Source: Klebsormidium nitens
Taxonomy: Eukaryota; Streptophyta; Klebsormidiophyceae; Klebsormidiales; Klebsormidiaceae
Length of the DNA: 64,000 nucleotides
Direction of reading: 5' to 3'
NCBI GenBank assembly: GCA_000708835.1
Contig: DF237051.1
Coordinates: 26,436 to 90,435, forward strand
Shown here: positions 35,801-46,490 of the stretch, piece after piece
Position numbering within the stretch: position 1 is the first letter of the stretch
How the letters are laid out: every line of letters begins with the position of its first letter
Notes under the pieces: generated by a model
What the model saw: only the letters and a program-made list of their open reading frames with translations
Database searches by the model: none
What the model was told of the DNA's origin: nothing
Translations under genes and position numbers: made by a program

Positions 35801-38800
35801 GAGCATCCTGCACCATGAGCACTTTCTGCTACGGGCTGTCCGCAGCTTTTCGGTATTTTTCCATCATGTCAAAGTTAAGGGGACGTTCATTTGTTTACCT
35901 TTCGAAGTATCTTTTCCTGGATAACAATATAAGTCAAGGTGACATTTTCGAATCGTCGTCGAGGACAACGACGGGGAGAGCATCCTGCACCACGAGTACT
36001 TCCTCCTGCGCGCGGTAAACGAACTTTCCGGCATATTTTTATTCTGCTGAACTGTGAAGATTTGGGGATCGAGAAGTTTGGTCGATGTTTTGGATCATCG
36101 TCGAGGACAACGACGCGGAGGGCGTCCTGCACCACACGAGTACTTCCTGCTGCGCGCTGTACGCAACCCATTATTTTAGTTTCTGACTTCGTGCCATTCC
36201 TTTTGAAAGGCTGTGGTCATTGTTCCTGCATGTCGATCATCTCTGCGAGGCACGTCTGCTCTTCCTTGGTCAATTTTACATCAACTGCTGTGGAATCTCC
36301 CACATGTCGACCTCCTCGAAGCAATGAAGCAACTTTTGAAGCTGCGCACTCTTCTTGAAAAGGTCCCGAGATCGGGTCTAGTAAACTGCTCTATCGCAAA
36401 CCTGTAAAACGGCTATCCTTAGCCTCCCCTTGCATCTCTTTACTTCTGTTCGCACTCCAGAACACATACTTGGTCCCCTTCGCATTTGCGCCTCTACGTT
36501 ACTAGACCAGACCCCTTTACTGATTCTTTCTATCTGTCGTTTCTACAGAACGAGATCGAGGAGGAGCACCAGGTCAGCTTCACGGTGCCCATCTTCGAGC
36601 CGCTGCCCCCGCAGTACTTCGTCCGCGTCGTCTCCGACCGCTGGCTCTCGTCCGAGTCCGTTCTGCCCGTCTCGTTCCGCCACCTCATTCTGCCGGAAAA
36701 GTACCCCCCCGCCACGGAACTCCTGGATCTCCAGCCGCTGCCCATTTCGGCGCTGCGGAAACCGGAGTTCGAGAAGCTGTACGAGGGGCGGTTCAGCCAC
36801 TTCAACCCCATCCAGACGCAGGTGGGTGTCTTCGTATCTGCAGAGGCTCTGTTGTTGCTATGCATCTGGTCAGTTTAACAAGGTGCACTGTTTGAGTGGA
36901 CGACATTTCAACCCACTTTATTTGATCAGATTGCAGGTCATTGTGTAACAGACTTTAGCTTTGGGTTCTCAGAGTTGTCCGGTTTTCGCAGGAAGTTGTG
37001 AATATTAGAGTGCTATAGGTCCTGAAGTTTGAGAGAGTTGCGGCGTGTCTCACGGTTGACTCAGTTTCTCAAAGGCTCATCATTGTAAAAGCGTCAGTCT
37101 GTATCTGGCCGCGTTCAGTCACTGTTTGCCGTCAGTCCAGCTGAGAACGATGTCACCGAGTTTCCCTAAGTCTCCCTCTCTCCAACCAGTGGAGTTCAAG
37201 GAGGAAATTATGGCTTCGGTCGCCCGACAGGTTTGCTCAGCATACCCATCTGGTTGAGCTCAAGGAGGAGTTTATGACTTCGGTTGGCCAACAGACTTTC
37301 TCGGCATACTCAACCGGTTGAGCTCAAGGAGAGTTTCAGCTTTGGTTGCCCAATAATCTTTCTCAGCCTACTCAGCCTTTCTATCTGTGCTGCTGCAGGT
37401 CTTCACCGTTCTGTACAACACGGACGACAACGTCCTGGTGGCCGCTCCGACCGGCAGCGGGAAGACGATCTGCGCCGAGTTTGCGATCCTGAGGATGCTG
37501 CAAAAGGCGCCCAACGGGGGGCCTGGCGGAAGGTGGGTTCACATAGCCATGCTCAAACAGATCACAGAAAAAACGCTTCGAAGAATCCGGATTTTGAGCC
37601 GAACTTGATTTGGACTGGCTTCTTGAATGATTCAACAGGGCGTATCATTAATGTCTGACATTTTTGTGTACGTGCAATGGTTGAGAAGCAGTCACACTTT
37701 CCTTCTGCCCCTTCCTCCTTTTCTCACGGTCAGTTAGTGCTTTGAGAATTTTGGTGACTATTTTTGAGTACCTCCTCATTCCAGGTATTTCCATCTTTCG
37801 GTATTTAAGTCAAACGTGCTTCATCCTGTCTTATGAGTGCTTTTATAAACAGACGAGATCGAAAACTTCTAAATCCTCTGCTGATCAGGCTGCGCGAAAT
37901 CTAGTACCGTTGACTAGCCTTGATGAATTTGGAAGGACACCCAACTCCTGTCCCCCTCCCCGCAGGTGCGTCTACATCGCCGCCACCGAGGCGATCGTCA
38001 AGGAGCGCGCCCGCGACTGGCGGCTCAAGTTCGCCGACGGCCTCGGCGTCCGCGTCGAGGAGCTCACCGGCGAGACGCAGGCCGACCTCAAACTCCTCGA
38101 GCGCGGCCAAATCATCCTCAGCACGCCGGAGAAGTGGGACGTCCTCTCGCGCCGCTGGAAGCAGCGCAAGAACGTGCAGACGCTCGCGCTGTTCCTCGCC
38201 GACGAGCTGCATCTGATCGGCGGCGAGAAAGGCCCTGTTTTGGAGGTCGTCGTCAGCCGGATGCGGTACATTTCCAGTCAGCTCGAGGGGAACAAGATCC
38301 GGATCGTGGGCCTCTCCAGCTCGCTCGCGAACGCCAAGGACCTCGGCGAGTGGATCGGCGCGAGCTCGCACGGGCTGTTCAACTTCCCCCCCGGGGTGCG
38401 GCCCGTCCCGCTCGACGTCAGGATCCAGGGGTATGACGTTAGCAACTTCGAGGCGCGCATGCAGGCGATGGCGAAGCCCACGTACGGCGCGGTGGTCAAC
38501 TTCGCGGTCCGAGCGGGCAAGCCGGCGCTCGTCTTCGTCCCGACGCGGCGCCACGCGCGGCTGACGGCGCTCGATCTAATTACGTTCTCGCGGGCGGAGG
38601 GCCGGGACCAGGGGTTAGCGCCGGCCGGATTAGACCTAACCACGAACGAGGCGTTCAAGAGCCTGCAGGAACGGATCCGGGAAGACGCGCTGAAGAAGGC
38701 GGTGGCGTATGGCGTGGCGTATCTGCACGAGGGGACGAGCGAGAGCGACCGGGACGTCGTCGAACAGCTGTACTCGTCGGGGGTGGTTAGCGTCGTGGTT

Positions 38801-41733
38801 TGCGCGGCTGGTTTGTGCTGGGGGTTAGCGCTCGCGGCGCACCTGGTCGTGATCATGGGCACGCAGTACTACGACGGGCGCGCGAGCGGGCGCGCGGACT
38901 ACCCGATCTCGGACGTCCTGCAGATGATGGGCCGCGCGAGCCGTCCGAACGAGGACGAGATGGGGCGGTGCGTGATCCTGTGCCACGCGCCGCGCAAGGA
39001 GTACTACAAGAAGTTCCTGTACGACGCGTTCCCGGTGGAGTCGCACCTGGACCACTTCCTGCACGACCACCTGAACGCGGAGGTCGTCGTGAAGACCGTC
39101 GAGAACAAGCAGGACGCCGTCGATTGGCTGACGTGGACGTTTATGTACCGTCGGTTGCTCCAAAACCCGAACTACTACGGGCTCCAGGGGGTGGAGCACC
39201 GCCACCTGTCAGAACACCTGTCGGACCTGATCGAGAACACGGTGTCCGATCTCGAGAAGTCGCGCTGCATCGCGGTCGAGGACGACATGGATCTCTCCCC
39301 GCTCAACCTCGGCATGATCGCCGCTTATTACTACATCTCCTACACGACGATCGAGCTCTTCAGCTCGTCGCTCACAGCCAAGACCAAGCTCAAGGGGTTG
39401 CTGGAGATCGTCGCGGCCGCGAGCGAGTACTCGGGGCTGCCGATCCGGCCGGGAGAGGAGGAGACGGTTAGGCGGCTGCTTAACCACGCGCGGTTTACGG
39501 TGGAGAAGGCCAAGTACGACGACCCGCACACCAAGGCGCACGCGCTGCTGCAGGCGCACCTGGGGCGGCAGACCGTGCCAGCCGGCGTTGCAGGTGGGTT
39601 ATCTTAACCTTTTTTGGATAACTCGATCATCGTGATTCTGTATTTTACGGAAGGTGCGGTTTGCGTGCTACTGCAAGCGCACCTCAGGCGGCAGACCGTG
39701 TCGGCCAGCGTCGCAGGTGGGCTACTCATACTTTTGCCGCTTAGCTTGATGTTCCTGGTCGTAATATTGCGGTTGCTTACCCCTTCTGTGCGTATCACAG
39801 GCGACAGACACTGCCGGCCTAGCAAGTGAAAAGCTATACTTTCTGCACTTTGTTTAGCATTTGCTGTTTGATCGGGTGCCCACGAACCATGGTATTTGTG
39901 GGAAATCACTTTAACTGGTCTTCCCCTTGTCAGGCAAATTGGGTCCACCTTCTTTTGGGATTGCAGGAATCGAGATAGCTTGACTCTCCCTCCTCCTTTA
40001 TTCCTTGGAGCTGTCTGTTTGGTTCTCGCTCGCCTTCCCGTGTCAGGCTGACTGCTACTGAGTCAGCTTAACCCTCGCTCTTATCGGGTCAGGCTTACTT
40101 TCGAGTGCGTCGAACAGGGCGTATTCGACTGTTAAAATAGTGATTGGAAGTTTAGCGTCAAAGAGGTTTTGTGGTCGGTTTGGTTCACGAATCGGGTTGG
40201 CGTAACCTCCCTCGTTCTTCTCGTGCAGGCGACCTGAAGGCCGTGCTGTTGGACGTGTCCCGCTTGATCCAGGCCATGGTTGACGTCATCTCCTCCAGCG
40301 GGTGGCTCAACCCTGCGCTTGCGGCCATGGAGCTTTCGCAAATGGTGACGCAGGGGCTGTGGGAGCGGGACAGCCCGCTGCTGCAGGTGCGTGCAAACTA
40401 CGCTCCAGTTGCTTTTGCCTTGCTTTTTGTGAAAAGTTCATAACGGGCGTTCTGCAACTGGGTGCTTTGGCACGCTTTGGCTATCCTGGTGGTCGCAACT
40501 GAGCTGCAACCATTATGAGTGTAGTTTTAGGGGCATGCCCCGAAGTTTAGCTTGCTCTGATCTTGGTTTTACGGTTTTCTTGCATGTAGCAGCAAAGAGA
40601 CCTGCCTTACATCAATTTTCTCTGTCTCAGCACGATCAGGTGCTGAAACGGAATCAATGCTAAGCACTGCTCGATTTCACGGAGGACCTTCCAAAATCTG
40701 ATACAACGCACGTCCAACTTCTGAGCTTCACGGTGATCCTCCCTGCAGTTGCCTCACTTCACCAAGGAGCTCGCCGAGAAGGCCCAGGCCGCGGGCGTGG
40801 AGACCATCTTCGACCTGGTCGAGATGGAGGACGACGCACGCGAGGCGCTGCTGCAGTTCAGCGAGAGCCAGCTTGCTGACGTGGCGCGCGTCTGCAACCG
40901 CTACCCGAACGTGGACCTGTCGTACGAGGTCGTGGACGCGGACGAGGTGACGGCGGGCGAGGCGGTCACCGTGCAGGTAATGACGTCACCCTCGCTGTGT
41001 GCTGATGTCATTGTGCGCTCTTGCGGTGGGCTGGCTGGGCGGGCTGACTGTTGGGCAGCTCTTGGACGCTGTATCTCGACGCTCTGAGCAGACTTTTGAC
41101 TGAACTGAATGGCTGCTTTGTGTTGCTAGGATTGATATGTGCGTTCAGGTCCTGAGTATGGTTCGTGCCACTTCTCATCATTTGTTGGAGTGCTTGGAGA
41201 AGGATCTGCTGTCTGCGGTTTGGGAAGGATTGTCCTGCGAATATGGAGGGTAACCTTGCTTGTAACGAAGGACTTCTGGTCGCTGCTTCTCTGCATACAG
41301 GTCCTGACTGGAGCAAGGGCCTTCAAACTCTGTTTTGTTGTTTGTCCTTTGACTGGGAACTTAGCCTGGACACTTTTCTGCTTTGCAGGTGTCGCTGGAG
41401 AGAGAGTTGGAGCCCGGCCAAGAGGTGGGCCCGGTGGATGCGCCCCGGTTCCCCAAGGCCAAGGAGGAAGGCTGGTGGCTAGTGGTCGGGGATCCGAAGA
41501 GCAACACCCTGCTGGCGATCAAACGGGTCAACTTGAACAAACGGCAAGCGAGCGTGAAGCTCGATTTTACGGCCCCGAGCGAGGCCGGCAAGAAGACCTA
41601 CACTTTGTACTTTATGTGTGACTCGTACTTGGGATGCGATCAGGAGTACGAGTTTGAGCTGGACGTGAAGCCGGAGGGGGAGGAGAGTGACGAGGATGGC
41701 CAGGCGAATGGCAACGCGATGGATGAGGATTAG
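26885..41733 (+). CDS. BRR2: BRR2 / U5 snRNP 200-kDa RNA helicase
   Basis: Ski2-like helicase that unwinds U4/U6 during spliceosome activation. Sixteen phase-consistent exons: 26885-27134, 28045-28484, 29154-30311, 30646-31053, 31451-31711, 32231-32362, 32798-33184, 33710-33943, 34387-34709, 35443-35674, 36549-36821, 37399-37532, 37966-39593, 40229-40386, 40749-40976, 41389-41733. They give 2196 residues, the family's normal size. An acidic N-terminal region is followed by the active cassette: APTGAGKT (532-539), DEIH (647-650), [21 protein letters not shown] (883-892), then a Sec63 unit. The second cassette has APTGSGKT (1382-1389), DELH (1490-1493), [11 protein letters not shown] and QMMGRASRP, then a second Sec63 unit ending in an acidic tail and TAG. 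The degenerate second cassette is characteristic of Brr2. ATG 26885 gives [20 protein letters not shown], the expected N-terminus. Introns carry several exon-edge duplications. Confidence 0.96.
31350..31386 (+). repeat. Copy of the BRR2 exon-5 5' edge in the upstream intron
   Basis: TCGTGCACTCACGTGAGGAG at 31351 matches the exon-5 start TCGTGCACTCGCGCAAGGAG at 31461 at 17 of 20 positions, and continues ACAGGCCGGA against ACCGGCAAAA. The spacing is 110 bp. It contains no obvious AG directly in front, so it is probably not spliced. Confidence 0.6.
34014..34130 (+). repeat. Degenerate copies of the BRR2 exon-8 3' edge in the downstream intron
   Basis: The real exon ends GAGCCCAGCGCTAAG then GTGAG at 33943. 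A copy from about 34017 reads AGAAGCTGGTCAAATTGGTG and ends GGGAGCCCAGTGCCAAG at 34094, with TTGAAC in place of the donor. A further fragment, GGAGCTGGTTAAGCTGTTTG, follows at once. The spacing between the exon end and the copy end is 151 bp. Both copies are degenerate and lack a GT donor at the equivalent place. Confidence 0.6.
35142..35345 (+). repeat. Two upstream copies of the BRR2 exon-10 5' edge with acceptor sites
   Basis: Exon 10 begins at 35443 after CAG and reads GTTTCCGAAAATGGGCAAGA. One copy starts at 35274 after CCCCAG (GTTTCCCAAGATGGGTAAGA) and remains very similar through the segment encoding [11 protein letters not shown], to about 35337. A shorter copy starts at 35145 after TCTCAG (GTTTCTGAGGCGGGCAAGAC). 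Starts are spaced 129 and 169 bp. Both keep a pyrimidine-AG acceptor, so they are candidate alternative 3' splice sites. Confidence 0.85.
35763..36158 (+). repeat. Three downstream copies of the BRR2 exon-10 3' edge with donor sites
   Basis: Exon 10 ends at 35674 (encoding [21 protein letters not shown]) before GTAAGC. Copies end at 35837 (before GTCCGC), 36014 (before GTAAAC) and 36158 (before GTACGC). Each repeats GTCGAGGA[C/T]AACGA and CATCCTGCACCA or close variants; the third has a 2-nt insertion. The first bases of the following intron are also similar between copies, so the duplicated unit spans the splice site. The spacings are 163, 177 and 144 bp. Confidence 0.9.
37190..37378 (+). repeat. 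Three-copy tandem repeat of about 64 bp in a BRR2 intron
   Basis: Three degenerate units begin with GAG[T/C]TCAAGGAG near 37192, 37257 and 37320. Each continues through a CTTCGGT or CTTTGGT block and CTCAGCATACTCA-like sequence. It lies just upstream of exon 12 (37399) and includes no exon sequence, unlike the exon-edge duplications elsewhere in this gene. Confidence 0.75.
39648..39716 (+). repeat. Downstream copy of the BRR2 exon-13 3' edge with donor
   Basis: Exon 13 ends at 39593 with GCGCACCTGGGGCGGCAGAC, then GCGTTGCAG before GTGGGTTATC. A copy ends at 39716 with GCGCACCTCAGGCGGCAGAC, then GCGTCGCAG before GTGGGCTACT. The following intron bases are also alike. The spacing is 123 bp and the copy keeps a functional-looking GT donor in the same phase context. 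Confidence 0.85.
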
Positions 41734-43267
41734 CCTGTCTTGAAGTAAAGTTGTAAAGAGCAGGAACGTGACTTGCTTTCGGAGTATGCTCATTATTGGT
41801 TCGAAGAGCATATCGGCCTGAAAGATTAGAAGACAAGGTCCTGCCATTGTATATCCAAGCTGCACAGCTGCTATGCTTCGTTGATTTGTTTCTCCGAAGT
41901 TGCGGTGTGCAGATCAGCTATACGCACTTGCCAATGTCGGACCAGTGTCTTGATGCGCAGTCTACGAGTTGTGCTTCTCATACATGTATCGTATATGTCT
42001 AGAACCCCAGTCGAGGAGTCGTAAGTTGTGCATTCGGAGTCGCTCGGCCAATAGTTCGACGTCCGATCAACTTGGGCTCTACCAGATTGCGACTCGCATG
42101 GCTACAAGCCTTGACCGGGCAGCTCGATATCATGGCCGATCCGCTCTGCTTTGTTTAGCGCACTGATCGAGCTGGCGGTAGGGGCAGCATGCACATTGTT
42201 TTGGACATCCGACTTAAACGACAGTCTCATATGTCAAGTTAAGTAATGCTAAATGGTATGTGTGCTGTCGTTTGAAGGAAACGATCGAAGTACTGTGGGC
42301 GGCCCCATGTGCGTAATAATTATTGCAGCTGCACCGTCGCCATTCGAATGCGCTCAGTAGCTAGCAAGGCGCGGAATCAGCTAATGCTTTTTGCCGCCAT
42401 CATTGCAAAGTTCGTTACGCGCCCGGACGGTCCGATAATGACTTTTTACTGGCCAGGGGTTGAATAATAAAATATGCGTATGCGATATGGCCGCGCCGGC
42501 GGGACATGCAGGCTCACATACGAGCGTGTGCGTGTGCATATCGTAGTATCATGTACCTTTCAATATACCTTTCAATCTTGTAGCCTGGTGTCCTGGTGGC
42601 AAGCGCGCCCGTCTATGCCATGATGATAGCACGTCATGACGACCGCTGTCACTATCAGTACACGAGCAATAGCGGCGGCGGCTGATACTCTTTTTGACGA
42701 CCATTGCAACATCACTCGACTACAACCATATCTAACCTTGAGAAGCATAAACTGTGAATTAGTACTTATATTTGTGTTCAGAACTTGCATATATACATAC
42801 TAATTATGCTAGCGGATCTACGTGTCATGATCAATGAACTTACATTCAATTACTGTACTACATCAGGCTGAGGCCGATGACCTGTCTGATCAACACGGAA
42901 TCCTTCTTAACTTCCACTAACTCACAACCTGGCATTTCTGTCATCTGCTACGTGGCTCCTACCGTCTATTCAGGCTCCTACTTCAAACACCTACTAGGCT
43001 TTCTATCATCATTGCAACTTGCATGATTGCTGTGCTGCTCACCTTCCAAACCAGTCACGTTTAAACGTTGACGCCTCGGCGTGCATCTATCCTCAGATCC
43101 GCGCATAGATACGGCGCACGACGTCCAATCGCGCATCTGGCCCTATTTGGCCCTCAGTGGAAGTCCGTGAAGGGCGTCACTCCCGCCACGTGTAATTGTA
43201 ACTGTAACATGCACCTGTTTACTCCTACCTCATGTTCGCTTAGGCGCCGCGCCGCCTCGCTATCGTC
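41734..43267. other. Intergenic stretch between convergent BRR2 and the U-box gene
   Basis: AT-richer spacer with no supported gene. It begins with the presumed BRR2 3' UTR. In the frame of the U-box gene, 43229-43267 still reads as coding beyond its stop (see that gene). Nothing else is recognised. Confidence 0.4.
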
Positions 43268-44662
43268 TCACACTCGCACAAACCCGACACTCAGCTGGTG
43301 CGGAGTGCAACCGCTCCGAATCATTTCCGCCAGTGACGCCTGGATTGACCACGGTTCCTTCGGATTGTCGGTGAATACCACAAGATTGAGGGGCTTCAGC
43401 CCCCGGTCGTAGCACAACGCCGACATATATGCGTCCAAAAAGTACTGCATGGGTTTCGTTAGACACGGTTCCCCCGGTGGCTCCACCCGAGAAAAAAGCT
43501 CCACGATCTGCTCGCCGCATTGGACCCCAGTAACGTTTACCCCGCTGTTCATAAAGTGGATGTCGACGCCTTTGGGGTCAAACTCTGCCACGAGGGGCGC
43601 AACCTGCGCGAGCAGGCGGCGCATCCGCCCCCAGCGGATTTCGCTGTCTGCGGGGTCGACCGTCCAGCCGGAGTGCCCGGACCGCTCCATCGAAAACCTG
43701 TCGTCGACCAGAAACACCGTCTTCACCTGCTGCAAGGATCCGACGGCCGCGTCGCTTAGCGCCCCGGTCGCCGACACCGAGCGAACGGAATCGTAAACCC
43801 ACTCGCTGTCATTGGACCGGTGGTCGAGCCCGTCGAGCTCGGGCATCTGCATCCGGTCCTCATGGGCGAAGAAGCGCACCAGATAGCGCTCCCGGCACAG
43901 CGACTCGTACACTTGCCGCCGCACCGGTTTCAGCGAGGCCTCCCACGCGCATCTCGCCTGCGGGTTGTCCGCCAAAAGCCGCCCTGACAACCGCTCCAAT
44001 TTGTGCATCACATGCTTATACTCAGCGACCGGCCGGCGTTCCCGAGTGCTGGGGGGAGTGCCGGGGCACTCGGAGGAGTTGGGTTCCGCCCTCCGATACT
44101 TTGCGTCAATGCTGCAATACTCAGATTGGACGTACGTTTCAAGCACCGCGGTGTAGCTGCGCGCGTCTCCCCGGCAGTTGCGAAGCTGCTTTAGCGCCTC
44201 CCTTCGGGTCCTGATTGGCGCCGCCCATGGGAAGGACCGGCTAATCGCGCTGCCCTCTGTAACGGGAGCACCAAACGCCCGAGGCGCTGAAGGGTACGGA
44301 GCGACCAGGGCAAGGGACAGGGGCCAAGGAGTTGCGGCGGCGGGCAGTTTGTCCGCGCCCCCAAGCCGCGTCACCGCTTCTCGAAACTCCTGGATCCTTT
44401 TCTGCACTGGGATGCAGGGGGTGAGGTTCTTGCTCCCGAGCCGCGTGTTGGTGACCGGGTTAGTGTCCCGGATCTGGAACCATTTGGCGATTGCGGTGCG
44501 CTCAAAGACGTGGCCCTCTTGTCCGACGGAGACGGGGTCGGTCATCAGGGTTTGGGTTATGGGGCAAACCAGGTCTTCGGGGAAGTCGAGGTCGTTGGGA
44601 GACAAGGCGACGAAGCGTGCGGCCAGCAGCTCAACCTCGCTGACGGGGGCGGTAAGCGACAT
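43268..44662 (-). CDS. U-box domain plus vWA-like protein, with a likely premature TGA
   Basis: 464 codons from ATG 44662. A U-box occupies about residues 26-95 (DFPEDLVCPITQTLMTDPVS, then HVFERTAIAKWF, NPVTNTRLGSKNLTPCIPVQ). This is an E2-binding fold of E3 ubiquitin ligases. Residues 313-464 resemble a von Willebrand A domain: VKTVFLVDDRFSM, then VDIHFMNSGVNV, KPLNLVVFTDN and PHQLSVGFVRV. The MIDAS consensus DxSxS is degenerate (DDRFS), so metal binding may be lost. The frame closes at TGA 43268-43270. Past that TGA the same frame continues DDSEAARRLSEHE up to a GTAGGA donor after 43229, which is what a vWA domain shows next (FVxVGDDxEA). The stop is therefore probably a Gly-to-stop change (GGA to TGA) or an error. 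U-box plus vWA is an unusual pairing. Confidence 0.8.
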   Translation of the reverse strand: MSLTAPVSEVELLAARFVALSPNDLDFPEDLVCPITQTLMTDPVSVGQEGHVFERTAIAKWFQIRDTNPVTNTRLGSKNLTPCIPVQKRIQEFREAVTRLGGADKLPAAATPWPLSLALVAPYPSAPRAFGAPVTEGSAISRSFPWAAPIRTRREALKQLRNCRGDARSYTAVLETYVQSEYCSIDAKYRRAEPNSSECPGTPPSTRERRPVAEYKHVMHKLERLSGRLLADNPQARCAWEASLKPVRRQVYESLCRERYLVRFFAHEDRMQMPELDGLDHRSNDSEWVYDSVRSVSATGALSDAAVGSLQQVKTVFLVDDRFSMERSGHSGWTVDPADSEIRWGRMRRLLAQVAPLVAEFDPKGVDIHFMNSGVNVTGVQCGEQIVELFSRVEPPGEPCLTKPMQYFLDAYMSALCYDRGLKPLNLVVFTDNPKEPWSIQASLAEMIRSGCTPHQLSVGFVRV

Positions 44663-46290
44663 GGTTTAGGACAACCCTGCATTGGTAACCGGAAATCAGT
44701 ATTGGAGAATTGGAGGATGAGTCCACGACCTGTCCATGCTTGCAAAGTCCAGCAGTTTCTTGCCACGACGGAATGGGTAGCACAATCCATCGTGGTCAAC
44801 AGTTTATGAACTTGAACGTTCAGCTCCCATGGGATCACGCTGGAACGTACGCCATCTCTTTTGGTGTCCAAGAAAATTGGTTTGGCAGAGGTTGAGTGAC
44901 GGACAACGCGAACGTGGTGAAATCAGTGTCCGCCAATGAGGAGATTGCACTTACATATTGCCTGAGTATCACACTCCCATCAGAACAAGTTTTGGTTTTT
45001 GAGAGTCTCTGTCCAAAAGCAGAAGCTCAAGAGCATCAAACAGATATATCAGAAAGGTGCAGCAGACAATAACGAAACGAACTCGGTTCGGCTCAACAAC
45101 AGAAATGTCCACAAAAAGTTCCCTCCTCCTTTGGAAAGGCCGTACCCCGGCTCCCCGTGCTTGTACTCCGTTGATATAGTCACATAATTCCGAAAACATC
45201 GAAGTTCAGATTTGCCTTTCAAAGTCGCCCCAGTCTCTGGCACACGCACTCTGCCCTTGGCCTGGCAGGATCCTTCCGAGGATTTTAAGAGTTCCAGAAA
45301 AGCAAACGCCGTGTGGCAAGTACTTCAGCTTTCTCACAGGCTCTACTGAGAGAGTTCGGAGTCCCACCTGAGCGGCAGTGCTTCTGTAAGGAATCCAACC
45401 CCAGTGCCTTTCTAAGCACTTTCCCTGTGAACCCCTTCAATTCCTTTCCCAAGACCAGCAATAACTTTGGGATATACACCCCGCCAACACCTGGAATGTA
45501 GCAGAGTTGCAAGTTGACACCTTTGGTCCTATATGCTTCGGATTCAGCTGCAGGGTATATGCCCCGGGTTCAGCTGCAGGGAGAGTTCCATAAGGGGCAC
45601 AGGTTGAGAGGGATCATCCGTCAAGTCCCTGAATCAAGCGCTTCCGTACTATGCACCGCAGAGACATGCTGCCAGATCGAAGTGGGCATTGTTCTCATCT
45701 TCTGCCGCACTCCAGAATTCAACCAGTAAGTGCACCAATCATAGGTGCTGGGTGCACCCGGCCCGCAATTAGCTGACTAGCCCACCAATCAGCTGACCAA
45801 CTTGAGCAAACGCATGCTGTGAGGATGTTGACATGCTGAGGACTTGATACAAGTAGACTGTATCTGTAACAAGCCTACCACCAGCAAGAAGCTGAGCACC
45901 CTAGTTGATGTAATGTCTCACCTTTGATCACGTAGAACCCATCTCTCTGTACACGGAAGGCGTCTGCTGCCAGGTCTTTGGACACGGGGTCCACGTGCAG
46001 GCTTCTCTATATTTACGCCTGTTCCAGCATTGAAACCCTGCCTGAGCTGAAGGCTGAAGGCTGTGAGCTGAAGAGCGACAATCCCAAGCTGATGGTTTTT
46101 AGACATCATCCAGCGCCAAATCTTGGTGCCCTCTCCGCGGTGGCTTTTGCCATTCAAAAATCTGAAATTCAATGATTCATAATTTCATTGGGCAGCTGTC
46201 GTTTGGGAGGGATCATCGTCCTTGCAAGGGATCATGTCAGATTGAAATGCATAGCTAGGATGACTCATGCACACGGTGCTTTGAAAAGCT
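44663..46290. other. Intergenic stretch upstream of the U-box gene
   Basis: It should hold the promoter of the U-box gene. A short direct repeat, GTTCAGCTGCAGGG or GATTCAGCTGCAGGG, lies at about 45541-45582. A CTGAAGGCTGAAGGCTG microrepeat is near 46048. No gene is supported. Confidence 0.35.
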
Positions 46291-46293
46291 CTA

Positions 46294-46312
46294 GGGCCTA
46301 TGCACACCTGAG
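46294..46312 (+). repeat. Left terminal inverted repeat
   Basis: GGGCCTATGCACACCTGAG is an exact reverse complement of 51860-51878 and directly follows the CTA target duplicate at 46291-46293. Confidence 0.95.
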
Positions 46313-46490
46313 GGGGGATGTCGGGGTTTCCCAGCCAAATTGGAGATCCGGGTCTCGAAACCGACATCCGGCACCCCGTTCGGGCTATGCACACTAGACG
46401 GGGTCTCGCTGACGTGTACGAGACCCGGGTTCTCAAAATTTGTCGAAATCCGAGACCCGGCCCTTCGGCCGGATCTCGGGATGTCGCATT
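46313..46490. repeat. Subterminal CGAGACCC repeats and an internal TIR-like block
   Basis: Just inside the left end, CGAGACC or its complement GGTCTCG occurs repeatedly. Examples are GGGTCTCGAAACC, GGGGTCTCG with CGAGACCCGGG as a hairpin, and CCGAGACCCGG with CCGGATCTCGG. A second, imperfect terminus-like sequence GGCTATGCACACTAGACGGG begins near 46384. The right end also has CGAGACCCCGTCTC next to its inverted repeat. Such motifs are typical places for transposase or Myb-like protein binding; that role is inferred. Confidence 0.6.

Noticed and set aside
41145-41310. CAGGTCCTGA repeats upstream of BRR2 exon 16 as exon-edge copies
   Set aside because: The similarity to the exon start is too short and weak. 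The two are only like each other.
43449-44669. Plus-strand ORFs opposite the U-box gene
   Set aside because: The minus frame has clear U-box and vWA-like blocks; the plus frames are antisense shadows.
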